A stretch of 64,000 nucleotides of DNA. Origin: Olsenella massiliensis. Lineage in GTDB: Bacteria; Actinomycetota; Coriobacteriia; Coriobacteriales; Atopobiaceae. The stretch covers positions 764,979-828,978 of the forward strand of contig NZ_LN898211.1 of the NCBI RefSeq assembly GCF_001457795.1. The letters run 5' to 3'. Position 1 is the first letter of the stretch. Every line of letters begins with the position of its first letter. The position numbers and the translations under genes are program-made. Shown here piece by piece: positions 8,567 to 18,072 of the stretch. The notes below the pieces were generated by a model that saw nothing but the letters and a program-made list of their open reading frames with translations, made no database searches and was not told the origin of the DNA.

Positions 8567-9154
8567 CTATTGTACGATGCTTTTCCTCACCGTAGCGGGC
8601 ACGCCGGCCGCCAACGAGCGTGGGGGAACGTCTGCCGTCACGACCGAGCCTGCGGCGATGACGCAGCCCGCGCCGATCGTCACGCCGGCGAGGATGGTGA
8701 CGGAGGCGCCGATCCAGCAGTCCCTCCCGATGGAGATGGGCAGCGCCCTCTCGATTCCGGCGTTGCGTCGGGAGGCGTCGAGGGGATGCGTGGCCGTGCA
8801 GAACTTGCAGCCGGGGCCGATGAAGGCATGGTCACCGACATCGATGGGTGCGCCGTCCATGAAATAGCAGCCATGGTTCACAAAGCAGCCCGTGCCGAGA
8901 TGCGTGTTGCCTCCGTAGTCAAACCAGACTGGCGCGAGCAGCTCGAGGCCCTCGGGAAGGGGGTCTCCCAAGATGGCGCGAAGGGCCGCTACCTGATCGT
9001 CGCTATGGGGCACCGCGGAGTTAAAGCGGTGGCAGAGTCCCTCCATGCGTCGTCGTTCCGCCACTAGATCGGCATCGAAGTTGGCGTCATACCAGCTTCC
9101 CGCAGCCATGAGCTCGCGCTGGCTGGGCCGGTGGGGGATGGGTGTGACAGACAT
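8567..9154 (-). CDS. Sugar O-acetyltransferase (maltose/galactoside type, LbH)
   Basis: 195-residue left-handed beta-helix acetyltransferase that moves acetyl from acetyl-CoA to a sugar. N-terminal Mac domain includes [16 protein letters not shown]; hexapeptide repeats follow, with [19 protein letters not shown], the catalytic His in [11 protein letters not shown], and the [19 protein letters not shown] stretch. Length and motifs match maa/lacA/NodL. Start at 9154 has GGAGGCAC upstream; 63 bp separate it from the SIS gene downstream. Confidence 0.9.
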   Translation of the reverse strand: MSVTPIPHRPSQRELMAAGSWYDANFDADLVAERRRMEGLCHRFNSAVPHSDDQVAALRAILGDPLPEGLELLAPVWFDYGGNTHLGTGCFVNHGCYFMDGAPIDVGDHAFIGPGCKFCTATHPLDASRRNAGIERALPISIGRDCWIGASVTILAGVTIGAGCVIAAGSVVTADVPPRSLAAGVPATVRKSIVQ

Positions 9155-9319
9155 GTGCCTCCAGGTGGACGAGCGGGCGCAAGGAGGCGAGCCTGCCATG
9201 CCTCTCGCACGCGGGACGCCCCGGTTGGGTACCATCACCACAGCATACGACAGTCGCGCCGATGCCGCTGCGGGCATGCCCGCCGCGGCGGGCCGGCGGG
9301 CATGACGAGGAGGGCAGCC

Positions 9320-10618
9320 ATGACGGAGGAAGGCATCAGGCAGCGCGTCGAGCGGATGAAGCTCGAGGGACCACAGATGGCGGCGACGTCCGCCTCACAG
9401 AGGAACGACGCCCTCAGGCGCGTCAAGGCCGCACTGCTCGCCCGCAAGGACGAGGTCTTCGCGGCCAACGCCGAGGACCTCGCCGCCGCCGAGCGGCAGG
9501 GGATGGACCCTGCGGTCGTTTTGCGCCTGCGCTTTGACGAGCACAAGCTCGCGGACGTCTGTGCCGGCATCGACGGCCTGCTCGGCCTGCCGGACCCCGT
9601 GGGCAGGGTGCTCCTTGACCGCGAGTTGGACGCCGGCCTCGAGCTCAGGCGCGTGAGCGTTCCCATCGGCGTCATCGGCGTCATGTTCGAGGCGCGCCCC
9701 GACGCGCTCGTGCAGATCTCCGCCCTCTGCATCAAGAGCGGCAACGTCGCCATCCTCAAGGGAGGCTCCGAGACGGCCCGCTCCAACCGCGCCCTCTTTG
9801 CGCTCATCCATGAGGCCGCCGTGGCGGCGGGCCTTCCCGAGCACTGTCTCGCCCTGGCGGAGTCGCACGCGCAGGTTGACGAGCTGTTGGGCTGCGTCGG
9901 CCTCGTTGACCTGCTCATTCCTCGGGGATCCAACGCGTTTGTCCGCCACATCATGGAAAACACCAGGATTCCCGTCATGGGCCACTCCGACGGCATCTGC
10001 CACGTCTACGTGGACGCCGTCGCAGACCTCGGCAAGGCGGTGCCCATCTGCGTGGACGCCAAGGTGCAGTACGCGGCCGCCTGCAACGCCGTCGAGACGC
10101 TCCTTGTCCACCGGGACGTCGCCGTGCGTGCCCTGCCCGCCCTCAAGGAGGCCTTCGACCGCGAGGGCGTCGAGCTCTTGGGCGACGAGCGCACCCGCAA
10201 GATCATCGACTGCGGCGCGGCGACCGAGGCCGACTGGGACCGGGAATACCTGGCCCTCAGGCTGTCGATCAGGGTCGTGGACTCCCTGGGGGAGGCCATC
10301 GACCACATCAACCGGCATGGGTCCCATCACACCGACGCCATCATCACCGAGGACGAGGCCGCAGCGCAGACCTTCCTGCGCCTGGTGGATTCCGCGGGGG
10401 TGTACCACAACGCCTCGACCCGCTTCGCGGACGGCTTCCGCTACGGCTTCGGCGCCGAGGTGGGCATCTCCACGGGTAAGCTCCATGCCCGCGGGCCCGT
10501 GGGGCTTGAGGGCCTCATGACCTACAAGTATCAGCTCAGGGGCTCGGGCCAGGTCGTGGGCGACTACGCGCGAGGCGCGAGCGCCTTCCACTTCCGAGAC
10601 CTGCCGACGCAGGCCTAG
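9320..10618 (+). CDS. proA: Gamma-glutamyl phosphate reductase
   Basis: Reduces gamma-glutamyl phosphate to glutamate semialdehyde with NADPH, the second step of proline synthesis. 432 residues. Characteristic segments are [35 protein letters not shown], the [27 protein letters not shown] run and the catalytic Cys in [10 protein letters not shown]; the C-terminal [20 protein letters not shown] is typical. Start at 9320 is preceded by GGAGGG; an upstream ATG at 9302 is less well placed. No proB is adjacent. The stop overlaps by 4 bp the end of the convergent gene. Confidence 0.96.
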   Translation: MTEEGIRQRVERMKLEGPQMAATSASQRNDALRRVKAALLARKDEVFAANAEDLAAAERQGMDPAVVLRLRFDEHKLADVCAGIDGLLGLPDPVGRVLLDRELDAGLELRRVSVPIGVIGVMFEARPDALVQISALCIKSGNVAILKGGSETARSNRALFALIHEAAVAAGLPEHCLALAESHAQVDELLGCVGLVDLLIPRGSNAFVRHIMENTRIPVMGHSDGICHVYVDAVADLGKAVPICVDAKVQYAAACNAVETLLVHRDVAVRALPALKEAFDREGVELLGDERTRKIIDCGAATEADWDREYLALRLSIRVVDSLGEAIDHINRHGSHHTDAIITEDEAAAQTFLRLVDSAGVYHNASTRFADGFRYGFGAEVGISTGKLHARGPVGLEGLMTYKYQLRGSGQVVGDYARGASAFHFRDLPTQA

Positions 10619-11544
10619 CGCGGCGGGCGGGGCGTCTGCGCGTCACGCAGGCGGCGCACGTGCTCTGCGAGCGAGTCCTTCCAATGGCTTGGCCTCATGC
10701 GGGGAAAGGCCCTCAGCAGACGCCACTCCTGAGAGCTCAGGCGCGCGGTAAAGCGTTCGGCCGCCTCGTCCAGAGAGGGCGGCAGGGACAGCCCCTCGAC
10801 GCCGCCCCGCTCGCCCAGCGCGCCCATGATCTCCCTTTTTGCCCCGCGCAGATGACGGGCCCCGTTGCGCAGCCGCGCCTCAAGCTGACGGCGGACCGGG
10901 CGAAAGACGAGGTCGTCCCAGGTGGTCACCAGCGTCAGCTCCGGACGGTCGGGAAGCGCCTCGCGCAGCAGGGCGAGCCGTTCGGTGACGTCGGCCCTGA
11001 GGTCGTCCATCTTGCCGCGCAGCTTTGTGATGCCCAGGTGCGTCACCACGAGGTCGGCGAGCATGACGCCCGCCGTGAGCACGGCGAGGGCCAGGCGCGC
11101 GCCCTCCCCCAGCGATCCCAGGGCACAGAGGGCGACGGGCTGCAGGACTCGAACGACGATGAGCATGCAGAGGCCAAACTCCACAAATCCGCCTGCCCAG
11201 ACGCGCCCGTCCAGGTTGAGGGGCTTGTCGGAGTAGTCCCACCAGCGGGCGTGATAGATGTGCTCCATCACGGCCGAGGTCACATATTCGAGCGCGCAGC
11301 TCAGTGCGCCGCCGGCCAGAAAGACGAGCAGGTCGTCCGGGAGGTCATCCAGCAGCAGGATGGCGATCAGGGCGCCCGCCCCATAGATGGGGATGTAGGG
11401 ACCGTTGAGAAAGCCCCGGTTGACAAAGCGCCGGGCCGAGACGGAGCAGTAGGCGCTCTCGACGACCCAGCCGAGGAAGCTGTAGGCGACAAAGAGCAGC
11501 CAGAGCAGGGCCAGCGCATGAAGGGGCGAGGTCGCGCTAGGCAC
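10615..11544 (-). CDS. CmpB-like (putative ABC permease) membrane protein
   Basis: About 309 residues of the PF06541 'ABC_trans_CmpB' type. Helices near residues 8-30, 45-68, 75-95, 120-140 and 150-175 include FVAYSFLGWVVESAYC and RGFLNGPYIPIYGAGA, then EYVTSAVMEHIYHARWWDYS, all hallmarks of this family; a charged cytoplasmic tail follows. I placed the start at the GTG at 11544, which overlaps the end of the HD gene by 8 bp and suggests translational coupling; there is no strong RBS. True transport function is unproven for the family. Confidence 0.75.
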   Translation of the reverse strand: MPSATSPLHALALLWLLFVAYSFLGWVVESAYCSVSARRFVNRGFLNGPYIPIYGAGALIAILLLDDLPDDLLVFLAGGALSCALEYVTSAVMEHIYHARWWDYSDKPLNLDGRVWAGGFVEFGLCMLIVVRVLQPVALCALGSLGEGARLALAVLTAGVMLADLVVTHLGITKLRGKMDDLRADVTERLALLREALPDRPELTLVTTWDDLVFRPVRRQLEARLRNGARHLRGAKREIMGALGERGGVEGLSLPPSLDEAAERFTARLSSQEWRLLRAFPRMRPSHWKDSLAEHVRRLRDAQTPRPPR

Positions 11545-12061
11545 GGGCGGACCCGTCGCGAGTGGGCCTGCGCCCCCCCGCGAGCCCGGCAAGGGTCTCG
11601 CGCATGGCGACGCACTTGTCCGCCACGCAGAGGAGCCACCCCTCCCGATGGGCGGGAGGCAGCGGCGTGAGGGGAAACATGTGGCGAAGGACCATGTCCT
11701 TGGCGAGGGGTTCCAGGCCAAAGTCGCGCATCGCGTTGGCGCAGGCGCGGCGGGGATGCCAAAAGCCGTGCAGGCGATGGGACGCGTCGCGCTCGTGCCA
11801 GTCGTAGAGGAAGTAGTCGTGCAGCAGCGCCCCGCGCACCAGCGCTCGCTCGTGGACGGGCAGGCGCAGCGCGCGTGCCATGCTGACGCAGAGGCAGGTG
11901 ACGGCCAGGGAATGGGCGTAGACGCTCGTCGAGCCGTGCTGCAGGCAGCGGCGCTCGACCTCCATCCCCGCGGACGTGAGGATGTCGGCGCCGTGGCGCC
12001 ACACGAGCTCCGTCGTGCGGGCGTCGCAGGGGATCGGTCGTCGTTGCGGTCGTGTGGTCAT
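11537..12061 (-). CDS. HD-domain phosphohydrolase-like protein
   Basis: 174 residues with HD-superfamily landmarks: SVYAHSLAVTCLCV supplies the first His, GALLHDYFLYDWHE the HD pair, and VADKCVAMRETL the distal Asp. Substrate unknown; relatives act on nucleotides or phosphate esters. It is transcribed with the CmpB-like membrane gene, whose start lies inside its 3' end; this HD-CmpB pairing implies related roles (inference). ATG at 12061 has only a weak GAGAG upstream. Confidence 0.75.
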   Translation of the reverse strand: MTTRPQRRPIPCDARTTELVWRHGADILTSAGMEVERRCLQHGSTSVYAHSLAVTCLCVSMARALRLPVHERALVRGALLHDYFLYDWHERDASHRLHGFWHPRRACANAMRDFGLEPLAKDMVLRHMFPLTPLPPAHREGWLLCVADKCVAMRETLAGLAGGRRPTRDGSARA

Positions 12062-12170
12062 ACGTGTCTCTCAGGGTCCTTCTGACGGCTCGTGGTCGGG
12101 CGCTCTTCGGCAAGGGACGCATCCCCCCGCTTCCACCGGCGCCGCGAGGGCGCGCGGCAAGGGCGGATCG

Positions 12171-13382
12171 CTACGCGCGCAGACGCTTCGCGACGGCGAG
12201 GATGAACCCCTCGGTGTCCAGCGTCTGCACGTTTGGGAGCGACGTGATGCGTGCGAGGTCCCCCGTCATCTGGCCGCCCTCGATGGTGTCGATGGTGGCG
12301 CGCTCCAGGCGGTCGGCAAAGGCCGTGAGCTCGGGCGTCCCGTCCAGCTCGCCGCGCTTGCGCAGGGCCCCCGACCAGGCGAAGATCGTCGCCACCGAGT
12401 TGGTGGAGGTCGTCTCGCCCTTGAGATGGCGGTAGTAGTGGCGCGTCACCGTGCCGTGGGCCGCCTCGAACTCAAACTGCCCCTGGGGGCTTGCCAGCAC
12501 CGAGGTCATCATGGCCAGAGAGCCAAAGGCCGAGGAGAGCATGTCGCTCATCACGTCGCCGTCGTAGTTCTTGCAGGCCCAGACGAAGCCGCCCTCGCTG
12601 CGCATGACGCGCGCGACGGCGTCGTCGATGAGCGTGTAGAAGTACTCGATGCCCGCCGCGGCGAACCGCTCGCGATAGCCGTCCTCGAAGATTTCGCCAA
12701 AGACGTCCTTGAAGCGATGGTCATAGGTCTTGCTGATGGTGTCCTTCGTGGCAAACCACAGGTCCTGGCGGGCGGAGAGGGCATACTCAAAGCAGCTCGT
12801 GGCAAAGCTCCTGATGGAGGCGTCGAGATTGTGCATGCCTTGGATGACGCCCGGCCCCTCAAAGCGGTGGATGGTCCGGCGCGCCTGCGTGCCGTCGTCG
12901 CCCGTGAAGACGAGCTCGGCCGTGCCGGGGCCGTCCACGCGCAGCTCCGCGTTCTGGTAGACGTCGCCGTAGCTGTGACGGGCGATGGTGATGGGGCGGC
13001 GCCAGGAGCGCACCTGGGGCTCGATGCCCCTGACCACGATGGGGGTGCGAAAGACGGTGCCGTCAAGCAGGCCGCGAATCGTGCCGTTGGGGCTCTTCCA
13101 CATGCGCTTGAGGCCGTACTCCTCGACGCGCTGCGCGTTGGGCGTGATGGTGGCGCACTTGACGGCCACGCCCAGGCGCCTGGTGGCCTCGGCGGCGTCG
13201 CGGGTCACCTGGTCGTCCGTCTCGTCGCGGTGAGAGAGGCCCAGGTCGAAGTATTCGGTCCTGAGGTCTACGCAAGGGAGGATGAGGTCGTCCTTGACCA
13301 TCTGCCAGATGATGCGCGTCATCTCGTCGCCGTCCATCTCGACGAGGGGCGTCCTCATCTTAATCTTGCCGTCTGTCGCCAT
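12171..13382 (-). CDS. icd: NADP-dependent isocitrate dehydrogenase (eukaryotic-type)
   Basis: Oxidative decarboxylation of isocitrate to 2-oxoglutarate, making NADPH. 403 residues starting [19 protein letters not shown], the dimeric eukaryotic-like subclass rather than the E. coli Icd class. Conserved [66 protein letters not shown] and [15 protein letters not shown] are visible. GGAGGTATCCG precedes the ATG. It would supply 2-oxoglutarate for glutamate synthesis in an organism probably lacking a full TCA cycle (inference). Confidence 0.95.
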   Translation of the reverse strand: MATDGKIKMRTPLVEMDGDEMTRIIWQMVKDDLILPCVDLRTEYFDLGLSHRDETDDQVTRDAAEATRRLGVAVKCATITPNAQRVEEYGLKRMWKSPNGTIRGLLDGTVFRTPIVVRGIEPQVRSWRRPITIARHSYGDVYQNAELRVDGPGTAELVFTGDDGTQARRTIHRFEGPGVIQGMHNLDASIRSFATSCFEYALSARQDLWFATKDTISKTYDHRFKDVFGEIFEDGYRERFAAAGIEYFYTLIDDAVARVMRSEGGFVWACKNYDGDVMSDMLSSAFGSLAMMTSVLASPQGQFEFEAAHGTVTRHYYRHLKGETTSTNSVATIFAWSGALRKRGELDGTPELTAFADRLERATIDTIEGGQMTGDLARITSLPNVQTLDTEGFILAVAKRLRA

Positions 13383-13584
13383 CGGATACCTCCAGGCTCG
13401 AAAGCTGCGTCATGCCGCCCTCATTGTATCGTCGGGCGGTGTGTCCACGTCGGTGGAGGGCGCATCTGACTACAAACGAAACAAGCGCACCGCCGGCGTA
13501 AGATCATCGTCGCACGCCCTCGGGCATTGATGTCCGGACGCACGGCTAGACTGGACGCAGGGACGGACGACCGTGGGAGGCGCC

Positions 13585-14754
13585 ATGAGGTTCCTGCATC
13601 TTGCGGACTTGCACATAGGGCGGCAGCTGGCGGGCTTCTCGCTGCTGGATGACCAACGCCACGCGCTTGCCCAGGTGCTCGACCTGGCGTGCGCCAAACA
13701 GGTCGACGCCGTCGTGATTGCGGGCGACCTCTATGACAAGGCCCAGCCGTCGGCCGAGGCCGTCGCGCTCGTCGACTGGTTTCTCACGGGGCTGGTCGAG
13801 AGGGGCCTCGCCTGCCTCTGCGTCGCCGGCAACCACGACTCGGCCGAGCGCGTGGCCTATGCGGGCGAGCTGCTGCGTCGCCAGGGCGTGCACGTCTCGC
13901 CCGTGTTCGGCGGGTCGCTCGATGCCGTCACGCTTGACGACGAGCACGGCGGCGTCACGTTCTGGCTCATGCCGTATCTGACTCCCACGCGGGTGCGTCC
14001 CTTCTTTGCGGACGAGCAGATCTCCCAGGATACCAACCAGGCCCTGGCCCTGGTGCTCGCCACCTGTCGGATTGACGTCTCGGCGCGCAACGTCCTGGTG
14101 GCCCATCAGTTCGTGGTCAGCGGGGGGTCACAGACCCTGCGCAGCGACTCCGAGCTCTCCCTGGGCGACCTCGACGCCGTGGACGCGGCGCTCTTTGACG
14201 ACTTTGACTACGTGGCCTTGGGACATGTCCACCGCCCGCAGAGGGTGGGCAGGGACGTCGTCCGCTATGCGGGAAGCCTCCTGCCGTACGCGCCCTCAGA
14301 GATTCGCTACCCCAAGTCAGTTCCCCTCGTGGACCTGGGCCCCAAGGGCGAGGTCTCGTTTGAGCTGGTCGAGCTTGAGCCCCTGCACCCCATGAGGGAG
14401 CTGCGGGGCCGTCTGGAGGAGCTCTGCGACCCCGCCGTCGTGGGGGGCCTGAGCGACCGGGACCGCCAGTGCTACGCGTTCGTGACGCTCATGGACGAGC
14501 ACGTGCCCCTGGGCGCGCCCGAACGGCTGCGGAGGGTGTATCCCAACCTCATGGGCGTCTCGTTTGGCGACCCCGCCGACCGGACGTCCCCGGGTGACCT
14601 GCCGAGGCCCGAAGACCCTGGCGTCAAGGACCCGCTGGGGCTCTTTGAGGACTTCTTCGCGAGCCAGAACGGGACCGCGCCCAGCGACGAGCAGCGGGCG
14701 ATGATGCGCGAGGCGCTCGCGCGGGCGCAGGGCCCCGAGGGGAGTGACGCGTGA
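13585..14754 (+). CDS. sbcD: Exonuclease subunit SbcD (Mre11-like)
   Basis: Nuclease subunit of SbcCD, which opens hairpins and trims DNA ends. 389 residues. Metallophosphoesterase motifs appear in order: LHLADLHIGRQL, VVIAGDLYDKAQPS, CVAGNHDSAERV, LVAHQFVVSGG and YVALGHVHRPQ. GGGAGG stands upstream of the ATG at 13585. The stop overlaps the sbcC ATG in a TGATG arrangement. The intact SbcD next to a frameshifted SbcC is noted under sbcC. Confidence 0.95.
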   Translation: MRFLHLADLHIGRQLAGFSLLDDQRHALAQVLDLACAKQVDAVVIAGDLYDKAQPSAEAVALVDWFLTGLVERGLACLCVAGNHDSAERVAYAGELLRRQGVHVSPVFGGSLDAVTLDDEHGGVTFWLMPYLTPTRVRPFFADEQISQDTNQALALVLATCRIDVSARNVLVAHQFVVSGGSQTLRSDSELSLGDLDAVDAALFDDFDYVALGHVHRPQRVGRDVVRYAGSLLPYAPSEIRYPKSVPLVDLGPKGEVSFELVELEPLHPMRELRGRLEELCDPAVVGGLSDRDRQCYAFVTLMDEHVPLGAPERLRRVYPNLMGVSFGDPADRTSPGDLPRPEDPGVKDPLGLFEDFFASQNGTAPSDEQRAMMREALARAQGPEGSDA

Positions 14755-17700
14755 TGCGACCGCTCAAGCTGACGATGAGCGCCTACGGGCCCTACGCGGG
14801 CGAGACGACGCTCAACCTCGACGAGCTGGGACAGGAGGGTCTCTACCTGATCTGCGGCGACACCGGGGCGGGCAAGACCACCATCTTCGACGCCTTGTGC
14901 TTCGCCCTGTTCGGGGAGAGCTCCGAGGGCCCCACGGACGGGCGGGACATGCGCAGCGACTTTGCCGCACCCCAGACGCCCACCTTCGTCGAGCTGACCT
15001 TCGCGTACCACGGACAGCGCTATCGCATCAGGCGCAACCCCGCCTACCTGCGGCCCAAGCTCAGGGGCGAGGGCATGGCGCCGCAGCGGCCGGGACAGGA
15101 GCTCGAGCGTCCCGGCCTGCCGCTTTTGACCAGGGGGGCGGAGGTAAACGCCGCAGTCACCGAGCTGCTGGGCGTCACGGGCCAGCAGTTCAGGCAGATT
15201 TGCCTCATCGCGCAGGGCGCCTTCAGGGAGCTCCTCCTCACCGACTCGAACCAGCGCGGGGAGGTCTTCAGGCGCCTGTTCGCCACGGAGCCCTTCCGGC
15301 GCGTCGAGCGCGACCTTGCCGGGCAGCTGTCAGCGCTCGAAGGCGACTTCAGGGAGGCCCGGCGCCGCCTCGAGAGCATCCAGGCGCTCGTCAAGGTGCC
15401 CGAGGACGCGTCGGGGGAGGCGGGCGCCCAGGCAGGCGGGGCGGCGCGCTGGGCGAGGCGCTGTCGGGCAAGGAGCTCGTCGAGCTGATCGGCACGCTCC
15501 TGGAGCTGGACGCCGCCGCCCGCCAGACGCTGCTGCAGGAGCGGTCCCTGGTGATGGCGCGCCGCGACGCGGCGAGCGCCAACGTCCAGAGAGTCGAGGG
15601 CATGCGCGGAGCCCTGGGCGAGCTGGACGCCGCGCGGGAGCGGCTCGAGCGCGAGGGGCGTCGGGAGCCCGGGCTGCGGGCCGCCCTCGAGGCCCAGCGT
15701 GCCGACGACGAGCTGCGCTCGCGCCTCGCGCGGGACATGGCCCGAGCCCAGGCGCGCCTTGAGGGCCTGGCGCACCTCGCCGAGCTCGAGGGCAACTCGG
15801 CTGAGCTGGAACGTCAGCTGCTCGTGGAGGAAAGACGGCTGGACGAGGCGAGCCGTCGCGTAGCGCTGGCCCAAAAGGACCGGGAGTCCCTGCTGGCCAG
15901 GGCGAACGAGCATCCCGAGGCGGAGCGGCAGGCCTTTGAGGCGGACGCGCTCAAAGACGCCGCCCAACGCGACCTTGCGGGCGCACAAGGCCAGATCGCG
16001 GCGTTTGAGGCGGCACGGGGTCAGCGTACGCGCGTGGAGGCCCTGCAAGGCGAGATCTCCTTGCAGGACGGCGTCGTAAAGCGCCTTGAGGAGGGGCTTA
16101 AGAGGCTGCGGTCGTCGGTTGACGCCGGGCGGGCCTCCATAGAGGCGGCGGGCGGGAACGAGGAGGCCCTCCGCCGTCTGCAGGTCGAGCGTGACGAGGC
16201 GCAGGGCAGGCTGGATGAGCTCGCGGTCCGGCATGACAGGCTCACGCGGCTTCGGGCGACCCTGGACGAGGCCGTCAGGGAGCAGGACGAGCGCGACGCG
16301 GCCTACCGGCGGACTCGGTGCGCCTGGGAGGCCTCGCGCGAGGCCTCCCGGCGCGCCCAGCGCGCCTATCTTGACCATCAGGCCGGCATCCTGGCACGCG
16401 GCCTGCAAGAGGGGGAGGCCTGCCCCGTCTGCGGCTCCCTGCACCATCCGCGTCCCGCCTCGCTCTCGTCCGACGTGCCCGGTGAGGGCGCCCTCCAGGC
16501 GCTCAAGGACGAGGAGGAGGGGGCGCGGACCCGCGCTCTCGCCGACGCCCAGGCGGCATCTGCGGCGCGACGCTCCTGCGAGGGCGCGCGCGGGACGCTC
16601 GCCGAGGCCCTTGCGGACGCGGACGAGGAGGCGCTTCTCGTCGCGCGCGACGTTGCCGCCAAGGACGTCGCGGCGGCCGAGGAGGGCATCGTGCGGGTAA
16701 AGGCGGAGCTCGCGCGCGTCAAGGCCCTGCGCGAGGACCTCAGCTCCCTTGAGGAGGACGAGAGGAAGACGGCCGGCGAGCTTGCCGAGGCGCAAAGGGT
16801 CGCCCAGGGGCTGCGCCAGGAGCTGCATACCGCCCAGGGCAGGCTTGCCGCCCTCGAGGGCGAGCTGCCCGCCGAGGGTCAAACGGCCTGTCAGGAGCGG
16901 CTGGACTCCTGCGCCAGGCTGGCGCGAAAGGCCGAGGCGGACGCCCGTGCGGCACGGGAGCTGGCCGAGGGCAAAAGCGACGCGCTGCGCCGAGCCCATG
17001 ACCTTGAGCCACGCGTGGCTGAGCTCGCCCGCCTGCAGAGAGACGCCGCGGAGCTGGCCCAGGCAGCGCGTGACCGCCTGACTCAGGCCCGCGCCCGCCG
17101 CGACGAGGCCCGCGCCGCCGTGGGGCCGGACACGGAGCAGGAGGTTCGCCAGCGGCTTGCCGCGCTGAGCGAGGAGCTTGAGGCCTCACGGGGCCGACTG
17201 GAGGCGGCGCGCGAGGCGTGGGAGGCCTGTCGCGGCAGCCAGGCGTCGGCACGTGCGACCATCCAGAGCCTGGAGCGCACGACACGTCAGGCGCGTGAGC
17301 TCGACCTGGCACGGGAGCGCAAGCTGATGGACGAGGCCGAGGCAAAGCGCGGCGCGCTTGATGCCAGGCTCCAGGACCTGGGGGCGCGGCAGGGCGCCAA
17401 CCTCGACCTTCTGGCCAAGGCCCGACAGGCCCTTGCTGACTCCTCCTCCCTCGAGCGGCGCTACGGGACGCTCAGGCAGCTTGCCGACACCCTCACCGGC
17501 GACCTGGTGGGCAAGGAGAAGCTCTCGTTCGAGCGCTATGTCCAGACCGTCTACTTTGACCAGGTCATCACCGCCGCCAACAGGCGCCTTGCTGTAGTCA
17601 CCGGCGGTCGCTACCAGCTTCTGAGACGCACGGACGTGGGCAGGGGCAAGAACGTGGGCCTTGACCTGGACGTGCTGGACAACTACACCGGCAAGAGCCG

Positions 17701-18004
17701 CAGCGCCCGCACGCTCTCGGGCGGCGAGTCCTTCGAGGCGAGCCTCTCGCTCGCCCTGGGCCTGTCAGACGTCGTGCAGGGCAGGGCCGGCGGCGTCCAG
17801 CTGGACACGATGTTCATCGACGAGGGCTTCGGCACGCTTGACGCCGACGCCCTCCAGGCGGCCGTCAAGATGCTCTCGGACCTGTCATCGGCCGGCAAGC
17901 TCGTGGGCATCATCAGTCATGTGGCCGAGCTGCAGAGCGTCATCGAGCGCAAGGTCGTTGTCACCAGCGGGCGCGAGGGCTCCTCGGCCCGCGTCGTCGC
18001 CTGA
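14754..18004 (+). pseudogene. sbcC: Exonuclease subunit SbcC (Rad50-like), interrupted by one frameshift
   Basis: SMC-like ATPase partner of SbcD. The 5' part in one frame (to a stop at 15488) has Walker A GDTGAGKTT at residues 35-43 and LIAQGAFRELL. The remainder is in another frame from about 15,440 and holds the long coiled coil, the zinc hook GEACPVCG near 16,418, the signature LSGGESFEASLSLALGLSD and Walker B DTMFIDEGFGTLD. Adding one G to the run at 15438-15441 would restore a continuous reading ...AGGGGALGEALSGKELVEL. So either one base is missing in the assembly or the gene is a recent null mutant. No other damage is seen. Confidence 0.9.
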
Positions 18005-18072
18005 CGGCGCAGGGAACGGCGCGCCGAATGAGGGAAGGGTCCCGGTCCCTGTCTGGCGTTGCGTGCCGCCTC

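Noticed and set aside
11976-13469. 497-residue plus-strand frame opposite icd
   Set aside because: Antisense shadow of isocitrate dehydrogenase; no RBS and no recognisable motif.
15413-15445. Programmed -1 frameshift in sbcC
   Set aside because: No A/T-rich slippery heptamer or downstream structure is evident, and the family does not use frameshifting; a lost G in a homopolymer is simpler.
15044-16999. 651-residue minus-strand frame inside sbcC
   Set aside because: Shadow frame; sbcC coiled-coil and zinc-hook coding on the plus strand explains the region.
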